Positions 31,651 through 42,794 of a stretch of DNA of 64,000 bases are shown one piece after another. Below the pieces are notes generated by a model that was not told where the DNA came from, did no database searches, and saw only the letters and a list, made by a program, of their open reading frames with translations. Position numbers and translations under genes: made by a program. Source of the stretch: Panorpa germanica (taxonomy: Eukaryota > Arthropoda > Insecta > Mecoptera > Panorpidae); assembly GCA_963678705.1 (NCBI GenBank), contig OY783206.1, forward strand, positions 26,981,807 through 27,045,806, read 5' to 3'. Each line of letters opens with the position of its first letter. The first letter of the stretch is position 1.

Positions 31651-32484
31651 CTAAACGGGTTCGACCCTGTGAGATCGTTGGTGAGAAACAAAGCTGTCTT
31701 TACTTCTCAACGTGATGTTACAAATGTCACATACATAAAAAAGGCACGACTTCTGGCGTAGATGACGATCAAGATCATATACAAAGCGAAAAGAAAGGTT
31801 ACAATTTTCACACGTAAACGGCTTATCTACGAGGTGCCCACTTTTGTGATTATGAAAAGTAACTCTATCAGAAAAACGCGTCAAACAAATGTGACATTCA
31901 AACGGCTTCTCTCCAATGTGCGAACGTTTGTGATTTTCGAGTCTACTTTCAAAAGAAAAATGTAACAAACATATGTCACAAACATACGCCTGTAGTCCCT
32001 GGTCATTGGCATAACTTCTCGGACAGATGCCGCCTCTACCAAATATCTGTCTCTGTCTCTCTGTAAGTTTGCTGTAATCAAGATTACTTACAAAGCGATA
32101 ATTCTTCTTAGGCTTTTCAGAACTGTCACATGAATAAGGCTTCTCTCTCGTGTGCGTTCCTCTATGCGTGCCCACGCTAATCCTATCAACGTAAGCATAT
32201 TGATCCCCATTATCTAATTGCTGCTCTTCCTCACTCTCCAATTCTACGCGATAAATGATGCACCCTTCTGGTGGGCGCCATGACTCATAGCGTTTTGTAT
32301 AGACAACATCCGGTGGAGATTCTGCAATGTTGGCTGTACTATCCGCAACTACCTCTCCACATTCTGCTTCGGGTTGTCCTTCAGCAATTTCAACAACACT
32401 GCTTATGTCAGATTCTATTTGATTGTCATAGTTATTGTATGGGTTGTCAGTTGTAGAATCCGCAATGGCTTCCGTGTTTTTCAT
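31651..32484 (-). CDS. Divergent C2H2 zinc-finger protein, 4 fingers
   Basis: The 277-residue product starts at MKNTEAIADS, after the acceptor TTATTACAG. It is recognisably family: start context, EIAE near the N-terminus, acidic first 110 residues. But it is the most diverged member. The IKVE motif is absent (QPEAECGEVV in its place). The first two finger positions survive only as RGTHTREKPYSC and SNLDYSK without their ligands. Four fingers remain at the C-terminal end (YVCDIC, FECHIC, FTCENC, YVCDIC). The third of these is C2HC (H-x5-C). The promoter module is about 1 kb upstream, with an inverted-repeat element in the 5' intron. It may be a functional but specialised copy, or a gene in decline. 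Confidence 0.75.
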   Translation of the reverse strand: MKNTEAIADSTTDNPYNNYDNQIESDISSVVEIAEGQPEAECGEVVADSTANIAESPPDVVYTKRYESWRPPEGCIIYRVELESEEEQQLDNGDQYAYVDRISVGTHRGTHTREKPYSCDSSEKPKKNYRFVSNLDYSKLTERQRQIFGRGGICPRSYANDQGLQAYVCDICLLHFSFESRLENHKRSHIGEKPFECHICLTRFSDRVTFHNHKSGHLVDKPFTCENCNLSFRFVYDLDRHLRQKSCLFYVCDICNITLRSKDSFVSHQRSHRVEPV

Positions 32485-32639
32485 TTCCGCTGTAATAAAA
32501 ACATACAATTAGTCACTTGTTTAAACAAATACAATAACTGAAGGTAACAGAAAATTATAACTCTGTTACAATTGTTACTAATATGTGCTATATAAACAAG
32601 TCCACAAGTAAATTTAAATTCTTTGATGGGAATTTGTAC

Positions 32640-32835
32640 GTACTTTTATTTGTGCAAACATTTAATAATACGAAAGCTGTTTTTTTTTTTAGTTATATCA
32701 TTTCTCAAAGCAATTATTCAAATAAATTTTACTCTATATAATGTGAATCACTAAATAATAGTACGCTTGTCAGTATCGGACGTGAGATAATAAAACTGAA
32801 ACTACTAATGCCATTATTGACGTATTCTTAACTTA
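32640..32835. repeat. Direct duplication flanking a MITE, left copy
   Basis: Resembles 33266-33420 in order: TTAATAATACGAAAGCTG, AGTTATATCA, AATAAATTTTACT, GACGTGAGATAATAAAA. This is a local duplication of 5'-intron sequence. Confidence 0.5.
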
Positions 32836-33265
32836 GGTAATTATTTAGGTTAGCCACACCTTTTGTATTGTGTTTTATAAAAAATCTGCTGCATTTTCGT
32901 GTATTTTATGAAGCTTGGTATATACTCGATACATGTACAAAATCACTGTGTAATATTCATTATATACTTTTTATTTAGAAATAGACAATATTAATGGTTA
33001 AAGATGAAATTTCCTATTTGAGGTTAGAATAATGACAGTGATCCATATTTAAGTGACGTCATATATAAATAGCGACACATATCATATTTATTGTTAAACT
33101 TTAATCATAGATATTATCTATTTATAAATTAAAAGTGGTATAATGAATATTACGTAGTGATTTCTACATGTTTTGATTATATTAAAAAAGCCATAAAACA
33201 TTTTATTTCTACAAAACAAAACAAAACTTTCAAAACAAAGGTTTTGGCTAACCTAAATATTTACC
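32836..33265. mobile_element. MITE-like element with about 20-bp terminal inverted repeats
   Basis: The left end reads GGTAATTATTTAGGTTAGCC and the right end is its inverse with one mismatch. Inside is a second inverted pair around TATAATGAATATTAC. About 430 bp, no ORF. Related sequence lies at 60795-61070. Confidence 0.6.
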
Positions 33266-33420
33266 AAATTTTTTGTAAATATTAAATAATACGGAAGCTG
33301 TTCTTCTCTTTTAGTTATATCACTTTTAAGCTATTATTATTGAAATAAATTTTACTATTTAATGTTAATCACAAGAAAATATTACGCTCGTCTGGACGTG
33401 AGATAATAAAAATGAAAGTA
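33266..33420. repeat. Direct duplication flanking a MITE, right copy
   Basis: See 32640-32835; this copy lies next to the promoter module of the gene at 31651. Confidence 0.5.
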
Positions 33421-33520
33421 ATTGAACAAAAGAGCAGTAGTTCTTTTATAAGATTCAAAATAAAGGGTGTGGCTCTATCGAATAATGACCCATTTAGCTC
33501 TGAACATTAGCCCATTGTCA

Positions 33521-33585
33521 CTTACCGTATTTATACCTTGAAATGTTTAAGTTTGATTTATATTTGACAGCTTGTGTATTATTAA
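33521..33585 (-). promoter_or_regulatory. Conserved promoter / first-exon module of the gene at 31651
   Basis: The minus strand has AATACACAAGCTGTCAAATA, CATTTCAAGGTATAAATACG and donor GTAAGTGACAATG. The boundary is at 33525/33526. The upstream ATATAACC word is not preserved. Confidence 0.6.
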
Positions 33586-33899
33586 ATTTGTTGTTTGTAC
33601 GAAATACATTTATTACAACTCATTATCAATTTTATTTTAAAAAGTTTAGATAAATGTTATGTTTATTAATTTGTAAATAAGATACAAATTAAAATCTAGG
33701 GCAATCGATAGACAAGTAGATAGTCTGACCTGTTCCAGCTGTTCCAAAGAAATAAAAACCACTCATGTGTACCAACTTCAACATCTCCAAATGAAGAACT
33801 TTATAGAAAGAAATGAAGCTGGTTTATTTCTTGAAGGAAACTACTTGAATACAATTTTTGTTGATACCAATGTAGATATCTGTAATTTTCAGATCCCTT

Positions 33900-34235
33900 T
33901 AATAATTTGGTTGTGAACTCATTTTTTTAGGTTGACTTTTTAATTCCATATTGAAATATTATGGTTAATAAACGTATGTCGGCGGTTTTATTTTAGTGAA
34001 TATTAAAAAAGTGAAGGATATATTTCTATTACAGTTTGAATATTGTTTTACTGTGTAATATTCCGACTGTTATACTAGAGCTGATGATGCAGTTTATATG
34101 AATTAAGTTAAGGTTCATAACCCGACTAAATAGTCAAAAATAATTATTTTCATTTTTAACTTCTGCTATAATATTGAACATATGAGTTTTTGGTAGTCAA
34201 CTTTATTAACATGTTGTACACTTTCAGAGATATTT
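33900..34235 (+). repeat. Dispersed repeat with an R2-type terminus
   Basis: Begins GGTTGTGAACTCATTTTTTT and later contains a relative of ATTGAACATATGAGTTTTTG. A diverged copy of the family seen at 28321 and 39492. Confidence 0.4.
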
Positions 34236-34734
34236 ATAATTTTTTTTATTTAAGAAAAAAATATTTATAAAGAAAATAGAAATGCTCCTGGTAACATACC
34301 ACTACATTAACAGAAGTAATTTGCAACATAAACACAATAAATTCGAATAAAACCAAAAGCTTCAGTTTACCGCCTAAAGCGGAGTCGTTAGTCGTTCAAT
34401 AATTGCGTATTCTTACAAAAGATGAATGAATATTACCAGAAACAGATTTAAAAAATTTCCTCGAGTAAAAACGCCAATATATATTTATTAACATCTATTT
34501 CAATAAACGCAATAAATTCTTGTCGTTAAACCACTAGCTTTAACTTGCCTCTTTTGATAATAATTTTAACCAATAGTCTGCAATAACGAAACCGACGACA
34601 TAAATTTAAATAACAACTTAACTATGAGCTAATTTTAGATAAAGAACACAAATTAAGAAACAACTCTAATTTATTAATTTTCTAGTTTTCCTGTGTTCAT
34701 ATGAAATTGCTATTAAGAAATTATATTTGTAAGT
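34236..34734. other. Intergenic stretch
   Basis: No gene. Cluster-unit sequence near 34280-34320 (CTCCTGGTAACATACCACTA) and a short R1-like trace near 34485-34515. Confidence 0.4.
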
Positions 34735-34800
34735 TGGGTTGCAAGTGCTTAAGGCGCAGTATATTCTACAATATCGCAATCTGTGTATGCATTAGTTGCA
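34735..34800 (-). other. Downstream module of the gene at 35062
   Basis: The minus strand reads NAYTDCDIVEYTAP then a stop, the expected module position. The acceptor AG appears lost. Confidence 0.3.
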
Positions 34801-35061
34801 GTTTATTCCAAAAATAGTCTTTATGATTTGCAGTATTCTGTTACAGAATATTTTAAAAAATGTAATTTAAAAAATTTATTCTTATTCTAAAATATTCAAT
34901 AGAAATAAAATAATAAGTTTTCTATTTTAGAAATTTTGTTATATTGCCTTATTAAATTTACGTTGTGCACAAAATACTGATTCCAAATGTCACTAAATTA
35001 TGACTCCCACGTAGGGAGATCGCATCTGTAACTTTTGTCAACAAAAGCCTGCTTCCAAATA

Positions 35062-36189
35062 TTAATCGACAAAGGCATCTTCGTGTGCACTTTGTCTGTG
35101 TCTTTCCAGGTTACCCTTGTTATTAAAAGACTTCTTACAAAAGCTACAAGAATAAGGCTTCACCCCCGTATGAACTCGCTTGTGGATTTCAAGAGAACCC
35201 TTCTGAGCGAAAGATTTATTGCAAATGTCACATGAATAAGGCTTTACCCCCGTATGCAGTTGTTTGTGAATATCGAGGCAGCTTTTTCTTGAAAATGACT
35301 TGTTACAAACTTCACATGAATACATTTTATTTTCCGTGTGTGTAAGTTTATGATTATTAAGGCTGCTCTTGTAAGGAAAAGACTTGTTGCAAATGTCACA
35401 TGCATACGGCATAATCCCCGTGTGTAGTCGTTTATGAGAATCAATTCTACTTTTTTGAGTAAAGGTCTTGTTGCAAATATCACATGAGTATGGCTTCACG
35501 CCTGTATGCAATTGTTTATGAATTTCAAGACCGCCTTTTTGTGCAAATGACTTATTACAAATATCACATGAAAATGGCTTTACTCCCGAATGTAGTTGTT
35601 TGTGAATAACAAGGTTGCACTTTTGAGCAAAAGTCTTGTTACAAACGTCACATGAATATGGCTTATCTCCTGTATGTAGTTGTTTGTGAATACTAAGGAT
35701 ACCTTTTTTAGCAAAAGACTTGTTGCAAATGTCACATGAGTATGGTTTTTTTCCTCTGTGCGTACGTTTATGATAATTAAGCCTACTTTTTTGAGTAAAA
35801 GACTGGTTGCAAATGTCACAGGTATAACTTTTGACAGAATTTACGTTTAAACACCATTCTGAGTCAACACTCTGTTCTCCATTATCAAATTGATTGCATT
35901 CAGCGTTGGCTTTCAGGTGTTCTTGTAAAATCTCAGAGTCTTTGCAGTAAGTTGGGCAGGTGTCACCTGCCGAGGACCCTGCCCTCTCCGATATTCTATA
36001 GTTATCAAATAATTCATCTTGTAGACTTTCTGGTGGTATAAAATCATCAACTTCCTCTTTGCATTCTACTTTAATGTGAATTTCATCAATATTAACAACA
36101 CCGTTCACTTCAGTTTCTATTTTGATGTCATTTTTATTGTCTAAGAATGTCCCCTTAATAACTTTTGTCTTGATATTCGGGTTTTCCAT
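35062..36189 (-). CDS. C2H2 zinc-finger protein, 9 fingers
   Basis: The 375-residue product starts at MENPNIKTKV, with the acceptor TTATTATAG four bases upstream. The N-terminus has IKIE and IKVE in acidic sequence. The knuckle region survives as TCPTYCKDSEILQEHLKANAEC, without the first CxxC. Nine C2H2 fingers follow with TGVKP, TGDKP, SGVKP or TGIMP linkers; the last has H-x4-H spacing, with tail EDAFVD. It is the rightmost finger gene of the cluster in the window. Its promoter module (36460-36530) gives a 5' intron of about 270 bases. Nuclear DNA binding is inferred. Confidence 0.9.
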   Translation of the reverse strand: MENPNIKTKVIKGTFLDNKNDIKIETEVNGVVNIDEIHIKVECKEEVDDFIPPESLQDELFDNYRISERAGSSAGDTCPTYCKDSEILQEHLKANAECNQFDNGEQSVDSEWCLNVNSVKSYTCDICNQSFTQKSRLNYHKRTHRGKKPYSCDICNKSFAKKGILSIHKQLHTGDKPYSCDVCNKTFAQKCNLVIHKQLHSGVKPFSCDICNKSFAQKGGLEIHKQLHTGVKPYSCDICNKTFTQKSRIDSHKRLHTGIMPYACDICNKSFPYKSSLNNHKLTHTENKMYSCEVCNKSFSRKSCLDIHKQLHTGVKPYSCDICNKSFAQKGSLEIHKRVHTGVKPYSCSFCKKSFNNKGNLERHRQSAHEDAFVD

Positions 36190-36459
36190 TTCCCCTATAA
36201 TAAAAACATTGTAATAGTTAGATATTAAACAAATGCAATAATGAGAACATTGAAACTATTGCAAAAATGTTATTAATACTTTAGCAAAATACATCCAGCT
36301 GAAAGAGTAAGCTGAAATTCGATTGTGAGTTATACCACAAAGAAATATTTACGCTTGTCATGACGTGAGATAATAAAGATGAAACTACTAAACATACGAA
36401 CTCTGAAAGAATATAGCAATTTATTAATGACGAAATGAGATTTAAATTAGACATTATCA

Positions 36460-36530
36460 CTTACCATATTTATACCTTCAAAATCGTATGTTTAATTTGT
36501 ATTTGACAGCTTCTTTTGCAGATTAAATAT
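36460..36530 (-). promoter_or_regulatory. Conserved promoter / first-exon module of the gene at 35062
   Basis: The minus strand has AAGAAGCTGTCAAATACAAAT, a diverged middle, GAAGGTATAAATATG and donor GTAAGTGATAATG. The boundary is at 36464/36465. The TATA-like box upstream is not preserved. Confidence 0.55.
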
Positions 36531-36574
36531 TTGAGTTTTGAACCGTATCAGTTTTATTTCATAAAGTCAATAAG

Positions 36575-36797
36575 GCTCTGTTGTATAAAAGAGATAGCAA
36601 CTTAACGGTTGTGAGGTCACATTGCTTGAAATTAATAATTAAAGAGACAAAATGGCTTTTTTAATTGTTAATATATACTAACCAATAAGGAGTTATTAAA
36701 AAATAATTGGACATTTGAGGTTCTAGTAACCCACTTTATCAATTTGTAGCACACTTTTATATAAATTAAAACATAGGACTTAAGCGCATTGAGTTAT
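36575..36797 (+). repeat. Partial R1 element (right half)
   Basis: Matches the right halves of 47188-47805 and 58514-59104: TTGTATAAAAGAGATAG, ATTAAAGAGACAAAATGGCT, GGACATTTGAGGTTCTAGTA. It ends with a worn AGGACTTAAGCGCATT terminus. Confidence 0.6.
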
Positions 36798-36929
36798 TCA
36801 GGTTTGTTCGAGAACGAACGAATAGGTCGAGGAAGGCATCATATATTAACCTATACTTAAATCAAAAATTAAAAAAAAAACGATCCCTACAAAATTAAAT
36901 ACCCATTATTAAATGGTACACGTTAGTTA

Positions 36930-36965
36930 GGTTGCAGATGGTCCAGGCGATAATCGAACCTGAAC
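36930..36965 (-). other. Orphan downstream module
   Basis: GTTGCAGATGGTCCAGGCG matches the outer end of the module found downstream of finger genes, but no finger gene lies above it. It may mark a lost cluster member. Confidence 0.3.
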
Positions 36966-37563
36966 ATGCAAGTGTGAACCCTTCACTTAGTATAATACCA
37001 TTCGATTGGTTTACCTTCGAAATAAATGAATTAAATTGTTTAAAAAAATATATTTAAAGTACCTGCTGTTTAAAAATTTTGTTTAAAAAACAGATGGACT
37101 TAGCAACCTGTAGTGAAATCTTGTGCATATGTATATGAAATGTAAATGAAGACTTTTTCTCCATATGTGTCACTTCTTTTGTTATTAATAAAACATTGTC
37201 TATGGAATACAGGCCATCAAAGACCATTATCTCTGCCACGACCTTGAATTATCTTTAAAATTCGTCTTTCAAATTACATGAGGACCAATGAGGAGATACA
37301 ATTTCTTGTTCTCAATCTATTAGCGTTGTAATCAGTTGTAATTAAAAAAAGAATTACGGTTTTAAGTGTTGCGTTGTTTAACCACACTTCTTTTACATCA
37401 GTGTCCATTAGATACAGACGTAAGTTACTTTTTTACCAGATTATATAATATAACCTTCTAATATAACAACTTTAATAACTTCAATAAAATATATCTTATA
37501 TTACTTTAATGTAATTTCTTTTTCTTTTCTTTTGTGAGGTTATGTACACCTGTCATATTGCAG

Positions 37564-37823
37564 GTATTTGATATCTGGATAGCTCGTCTGGATATTAATA
37601 GTGTTTATCACGTAGATAGAGAAAATGTTTATACAAATAAAAGGAGTCATATTTACTTTAATGAAATCCATTGCAAATCAATTGGTCATAATAACACATC
37701 AACACTCAGACAGCAGAGTTTGCCGACATTATATCTACCAGGTTAGTAATTTGTAATATAAATGATATTTTAAATGTTTTAAAAACGTTTTATTTTAGAT
37801 TTTCATGAAGAATCTACATAAGA
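37564..37823 (+). pseudogene. Decayed THAP-like domain, two exons
   Basis: After the acceptor CATATTGCAG at 37563 a frame runs to a donor (CTACCAG/GTTAGTAA). It resumes after TTTTATTTTAG as DFHEEST then a stop, and the split codon joins cleanly. The first exon ends LRQQSLPTLYLP, resembling the AVPTLNLP end of THAP domains, and has YFNE where a THAP protein would have the HF of its C2CH ligand set. The metal ligands are not conserved and no upstream C-x-x-C half was found, so a decayed host gene or transposon-derived fragment is most likely. Confidence 0.35.
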
Positions 37824-39491
37824 AAATTCTATTTTGCCAGACGTTGCACCGCCCAAGGCTATTATTAATGACTTGACAGAGGGGGGCCCAGTTTTCTCTG
37901 CTGTACAAGGAAATAATAATGTTGAATGAGAGTAAGCATAAAATCAGTCATAAACATTGTACAAGGGTCATGCTTAAATTACGTTCAAGATTTCTTTCAA
38001 GAGAACAGTCTGCAAAATTTTATATTTAAAATTATACATTTCTTTATCTTTTTACATTCTCTCGGAAGAAAATATTATGTAAAAATTATGAAAATTAACT
38101 GAATTACCTCGCTAAACACAAAACATGAATGTTTTCTTACATTATGTAAAATAATTAATGTATATTTTATAATATCAGATGATTTTATTACTACGACTGC
38201 AGCTTGGACTTGTAATAGTAAAAGATTCAAAATTTGAGTTGAAATTCAAATGCAATTAATCTAAATGTGTTATCATTCAAAACAGATCGTTTTATTCAGT
38301 TTTATCAGGTGTGAATTCATCTTAGACTCCATTCAATCAGAGTCAAGCTGTTATAGTCCAGTATAAATTTGTTAAGAATTGATTTCAGGTCCCCTCGTTA
38401 AAGTGGGCCTCGTACAATTGCCGATTTTCACCTTCATTTGGGTGGTGAACAATATATTAAATTCTAGAAATGTATATTACATGTACTGATAAAGTTAGCT
38501 ATCAGGATCTCAAATGTGATTTGTTTTAAATAGTCGCAATGTTATTGAAGATATAAAAAAATAAAATAGTCGTTTAAAGAACCAGGAGAATTAAAGGGAC
38601 AAACATTTAATGTCATGTTCTTTCTTACACTCTTCACCTTTGTTCATTATTATTTTATTTATTTTTGTTTCAATATTTAAAGTTAATAAAAATTTAAGTT
38701 CAAGCTGCAGTCGAAGTCCCTACATGTTTTAAATGATTTTTAACAGTTTGTTGATATTTACAGATCCCATGGAGGAATAAATGTCTATTTCTTGATAGCA
38801 CAATATGTGAAATTAGATTGAAAGAAGAATATAAACAAAGAATGCAAAGAAATAAGTGAGCTTACGCAAGAGACGATCTTGAATTAAATACAGCATTGAA
38901 GAATTATGAATCGAAAAATATAGGTAGGTAATGAAAATAATACGCAACAGCTCTCAAGCTAAAGCATCCCTTGCAAGGAATGTGCAGTATGGATAAATTC
39001 ATCTTAAAGAATTAAATGCTTATGTGCAGAATCAAATCACTTACTAAAATGTAAAAAAGGAAAGTTTTAATTTGTGAATTTTGTGGCAATAATCTTTGTG
39101 AATATGCAAACAAATTTGTAAAAAAAAGTAGAAAATATTAGCCAAATTATATATATAATAAGAAATCTTCGGAATAAAAATAAATATAAAAAAGCATTTG
39201 GCAATTGTTTCCAATAATTTACAAATTTCATCTGTTACAACCTCGAGATAATCAAGAAATTGTTTTAGCTGAAACCTGGCTGAAACAAAAAGTTTAATTT
39301 TAAAAGATGTAATTAATACTTCGCAAATATAAAATACAGAATCGCTGGAGGAACATTTATTGAAGAGAAATGTGAAATACCAAGTATATACCATATCCAA
39401 GTAATTTCCATTTATTATATAAGAAGACATAATTAGATGCTATAAAAATGGTAGATTTATGTTTTCTACATCTAAATATCTAATATTAAAT
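37824..39491. other. Gene-free stretch
   Basis: No supportable gene. A worn R1 fragment lies at about 38465-38600. The 128-codon minus frame at 39044-39430 is composition-driven and is not called. Confidence 0.4.
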
Positions 39492-39713
39492 AAAAGAAGT
39501 GCAAAAGAGATGTAGAATTAAATTTTACAGTTATAGCAGCTGTTGCATCGACCCATAACGTTTGAATATAATGTCGTGATATAAAACTTATATTCTAACT
39601 AAAATAGATACATATCCATCAATTTTTGGCTTCGATATACAATATATGTTTATTACCCAATATTTCAATTAAGAATTAAAAAATCGACCGCTAAAGAATG
39701 AGTTCACAACCCA
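39492..39713. repeat. Dispersed repeat family R2, copy 2
   Basis: Shares TAGCAGCTGTTGCATCGAC, AATGTCGTGATATAAAAC and the terminus GAGTTCACAACCCAA with 4246-4514 and 61886-62152. Confidence 0.55.
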
Positions 39714-42700
39714 ATGTGTCTTAAAAATATAGTTTCAATTACATAATATTATTTGTTTTGTTTCAGTAAACCATATTCTATGTTCAACTCTGTTTTGGAA
39801 ACATCTACATCGAAAAGTTGGATCCACGCGGATATAATGGCACAGCGGAGATTAAGATAGGCGAGTGCTGGTCTTTAGGATTCGTTAAATTAGGTAGTTA
39901 CCTAATTATATTTCGACCTAGTTAATTGTAACAAACTAAGATAAAGCAACCGAAGAAAATATTATATGGCGCTTTTAGAATAGTCTCAAAATAAAGAATT
40001 GAGAAAGAGGCGGAAAACTTGGTAATAAACTTTTCTATATAATTTTGGTGGGATGGTTACAAATATTGATGATTTAGGCTTCCATCTTCAGAAAATAGTG
40101 GATAAAAACGATTTTTATAACCAATAACTCCTTATCAGTGGGTCGTCAAACAAAAATAGTTATTATCATTCTGATAATATATAAAAATTTAATTTATTTA
40201 TTAAAGGACTCAATTTCTACAATTTGTGTATACAACATTTTTTGTATGTCTGGTAAATATAAAATAGAACACTTCACTGAAAATTAGTGTAGTAAATTAA
40301 TAAAATGTCGTTATTTTCATCTGTATCGCTACACAAAGTATCATTTTAATAAGGGTTACACATAGTTCATGGCCAGAAAGAGAGTTTCATTTTAAGGTAG
40401 TTGACGATATTAAATACAAACGTTTGCGTACACTTCATATAGGATAGTATTTTATTTGTTCAATATATAGAATAAAGCCTAAATGCATTCACACTGTTGA
40501 GAAATAAAGCTGTCGTATATAGTATCATACGTATACCATAACACATTTTTTTTTAAATTGACCTTATTAAACAATATTTAAATTTACATACGCAAACCTT
40601 GCCATATTGCGATACCACGTATTTTAATAGACAACTCATGTAAACCCGTGTTTCGTAACTTTTAAACTTGGTGCGTTAACTTCTGATAATTTCTCAAAAG
40701 GCCTATATAATCTAAATTATCAGTCGATGTTAAATAAAGTTTAAAATGAATCACATGCCTTGTAACGCACGTAAGTCCCATAATATTTTAATATTTACTT
40801 TGATAGCAGTCGGAATAATAAATTATCGGGAGTCGAATGTTTTTAGCGACTCCGCAGTTCTATGCTATGATAATTATTTTTACTAAATATATTTTTTAAA
40901 TTACTTAAAACGTGTTACATCAAACGAAAATAGCGAATTAAAACACACATATTACTAACCGCCGCTAATAAACTAATTATTATTTCAATTAAGAAATCCG
41001 ATGTCATGATCTTCTGGTTGTATTATTCTAATTCTATTTTATTCTATTCCAGATACATGCATCAAACCGCAAAGACAATATTGCAAAATGAAAGCAATTG
41101 ATTTCGACTCACTAAGAAGAACCAGTATAATTATTTTAAAGTTTAATTTTATTTGTTTGTTTGATATTTAGTAATATATATTCTTTGTGATATAATAAAC
41201 TTTTGAGGGATTCGTGAAAAAGTGAATATTCAATTAAATTCAGAGTAAATTTTAAAAGTGTGGGCCCAAAAATTGCTGGTAACTTTAATTTTATATATAT
41301 TGTATGCTTATAAAAATATAATCCTATTTTTTTACATTAGTATTTATTTTTGTATGCTATTGCCAGATAATTCTTCTAAATTTAATTTACGCCGTACAGT
41401 AGTTTAAAAACTAATCTATAGTTCAAATTACGAGAGTTCAGTTACGTCTCTTGCTTAAAACAAGTTGTCCCGTATAAATCTGCGGTACAGTGAAAAAGCA
41501 CTGTCTCATTAATTCTTTGGTAATGTATAATGGAACGAATAAGATCAATTCAATATCGTATCATAGATTTATAAGGCTCTGTGTCACCAAACTAATTTAA
41601 TTTTATGCTATAGTAGTCAGCTTTAATGGCAGTGAAATAACTTGTATTATATTTTGCTCATTTAATTGATATTTATGTAAATGTTTTCGCTATAGCATTA
41701 TAGTTCACAATTATTAAAAAAAACTAGTTAAAAATAAAGATCATTGAATTTGAAACTATCCTCCTTTGTGCGCCATACCTTCATTCGTGAAATATCTTCA
41801 TATATAACTAAAAATTAAATAATTATTGTAATTGGTTTAGATTTTTGGTAAACACATTCTTAGATAGTTGTAGTATATGTACACTAAACAAAAAGTTGAA
41901 GGTGATCCCAGTGTATTCACTTTATTGAGTCTGCAAAACTTCTTACACAATCTTATTAATTTTATGTTAATGTAGACTCTTATAATTAAGGCAATTAAAA
42001 CGATTTTGAAAGTATAAAAAGTATCAGAGCACAAAGCTGCAGGAAGTGGATCTATATATAATAAAATAAAATCATTTGCACAGAAAATAATTAACAATTA
42101 AAAATAGTGCTCTTCAATGTTCTAAATAAAGTTCTGTTTCAATTGTCCCTGTGAGGGTGTAACACCCTTAAACCAAAACTGCTTATGTTTCTGAGCTAGA
42201 CAGATATTATAACAATGATTTTTGAAAAAAATCTGATATCCCACATAAATTTAGGACTGTTTTAAACTGTATAATGGGGGATAGTTTCACGGTCCTAGAT
42301 TAACTGGAACTTTCCAATGATTCTCTCAAGGCTATCGAAATCTTTCAATCCGTTATATAATGGATGTATTCTGATATGTAAATAAAATGTATACTGTAAA
42401 CTTAAAAAAGAAAATACTCTTCGTAACTACACAAAAATGCTTTATTTTTCTTGGAGACTTGTAAATCAGGCCCCCAAGAGTTCTCGATACGTCACTAGCC
42501 TTTACTTTAATAATATTCATGCATTTGCAATTCGTAGTATTTAATATAATAATTATGGTAGTAAGACTGTTGACCTAATCATAGCTCGGAGTCTGTATTT
42601 CTGAATCTTCTCGGAGACTGTACTCAAAACAAATTTATATATTTTTACTAACTGGTCAAACAATTCTTTGGCAATTAAAAGAAACTGCATAAGCGTTCTT

Positions 42701-42794
42701 GATACATACGTTAAAGCGATGCCTTGCCTTCGCTTTTTTGTACTTCTGTTTTAATTAATAATATCCCACTCCAAAGCTGATCAAAACATTTTGC
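39714..42794. other. Gene-free AT-rich stretch
   Basis: About 3 kb with no recognisable gene, RNA gene or repeat ends. Short frames here look random. Confidence 0.4.

Noticed and set aside
2187-36189. Many 60-117-codon frames overlapping the finger genes in other frames (e.g. 8553-8906, 9045-9326, 11734-11973, 12406-12714).
   Set aside because: They are off-frame readings of the repeated finger sequence (recurrent HIHVTFATSLF-like strings) without their own start context or splice sites.
39044-39430. 128-codon minus-strand frame rich in Phe/Ile/Lys.
   Set aside because: AT-rich composition, no domain, no splice or polyadenylation context. A plus-strand LICEFCG word in the same place was considered as a finger relic but has no further support.
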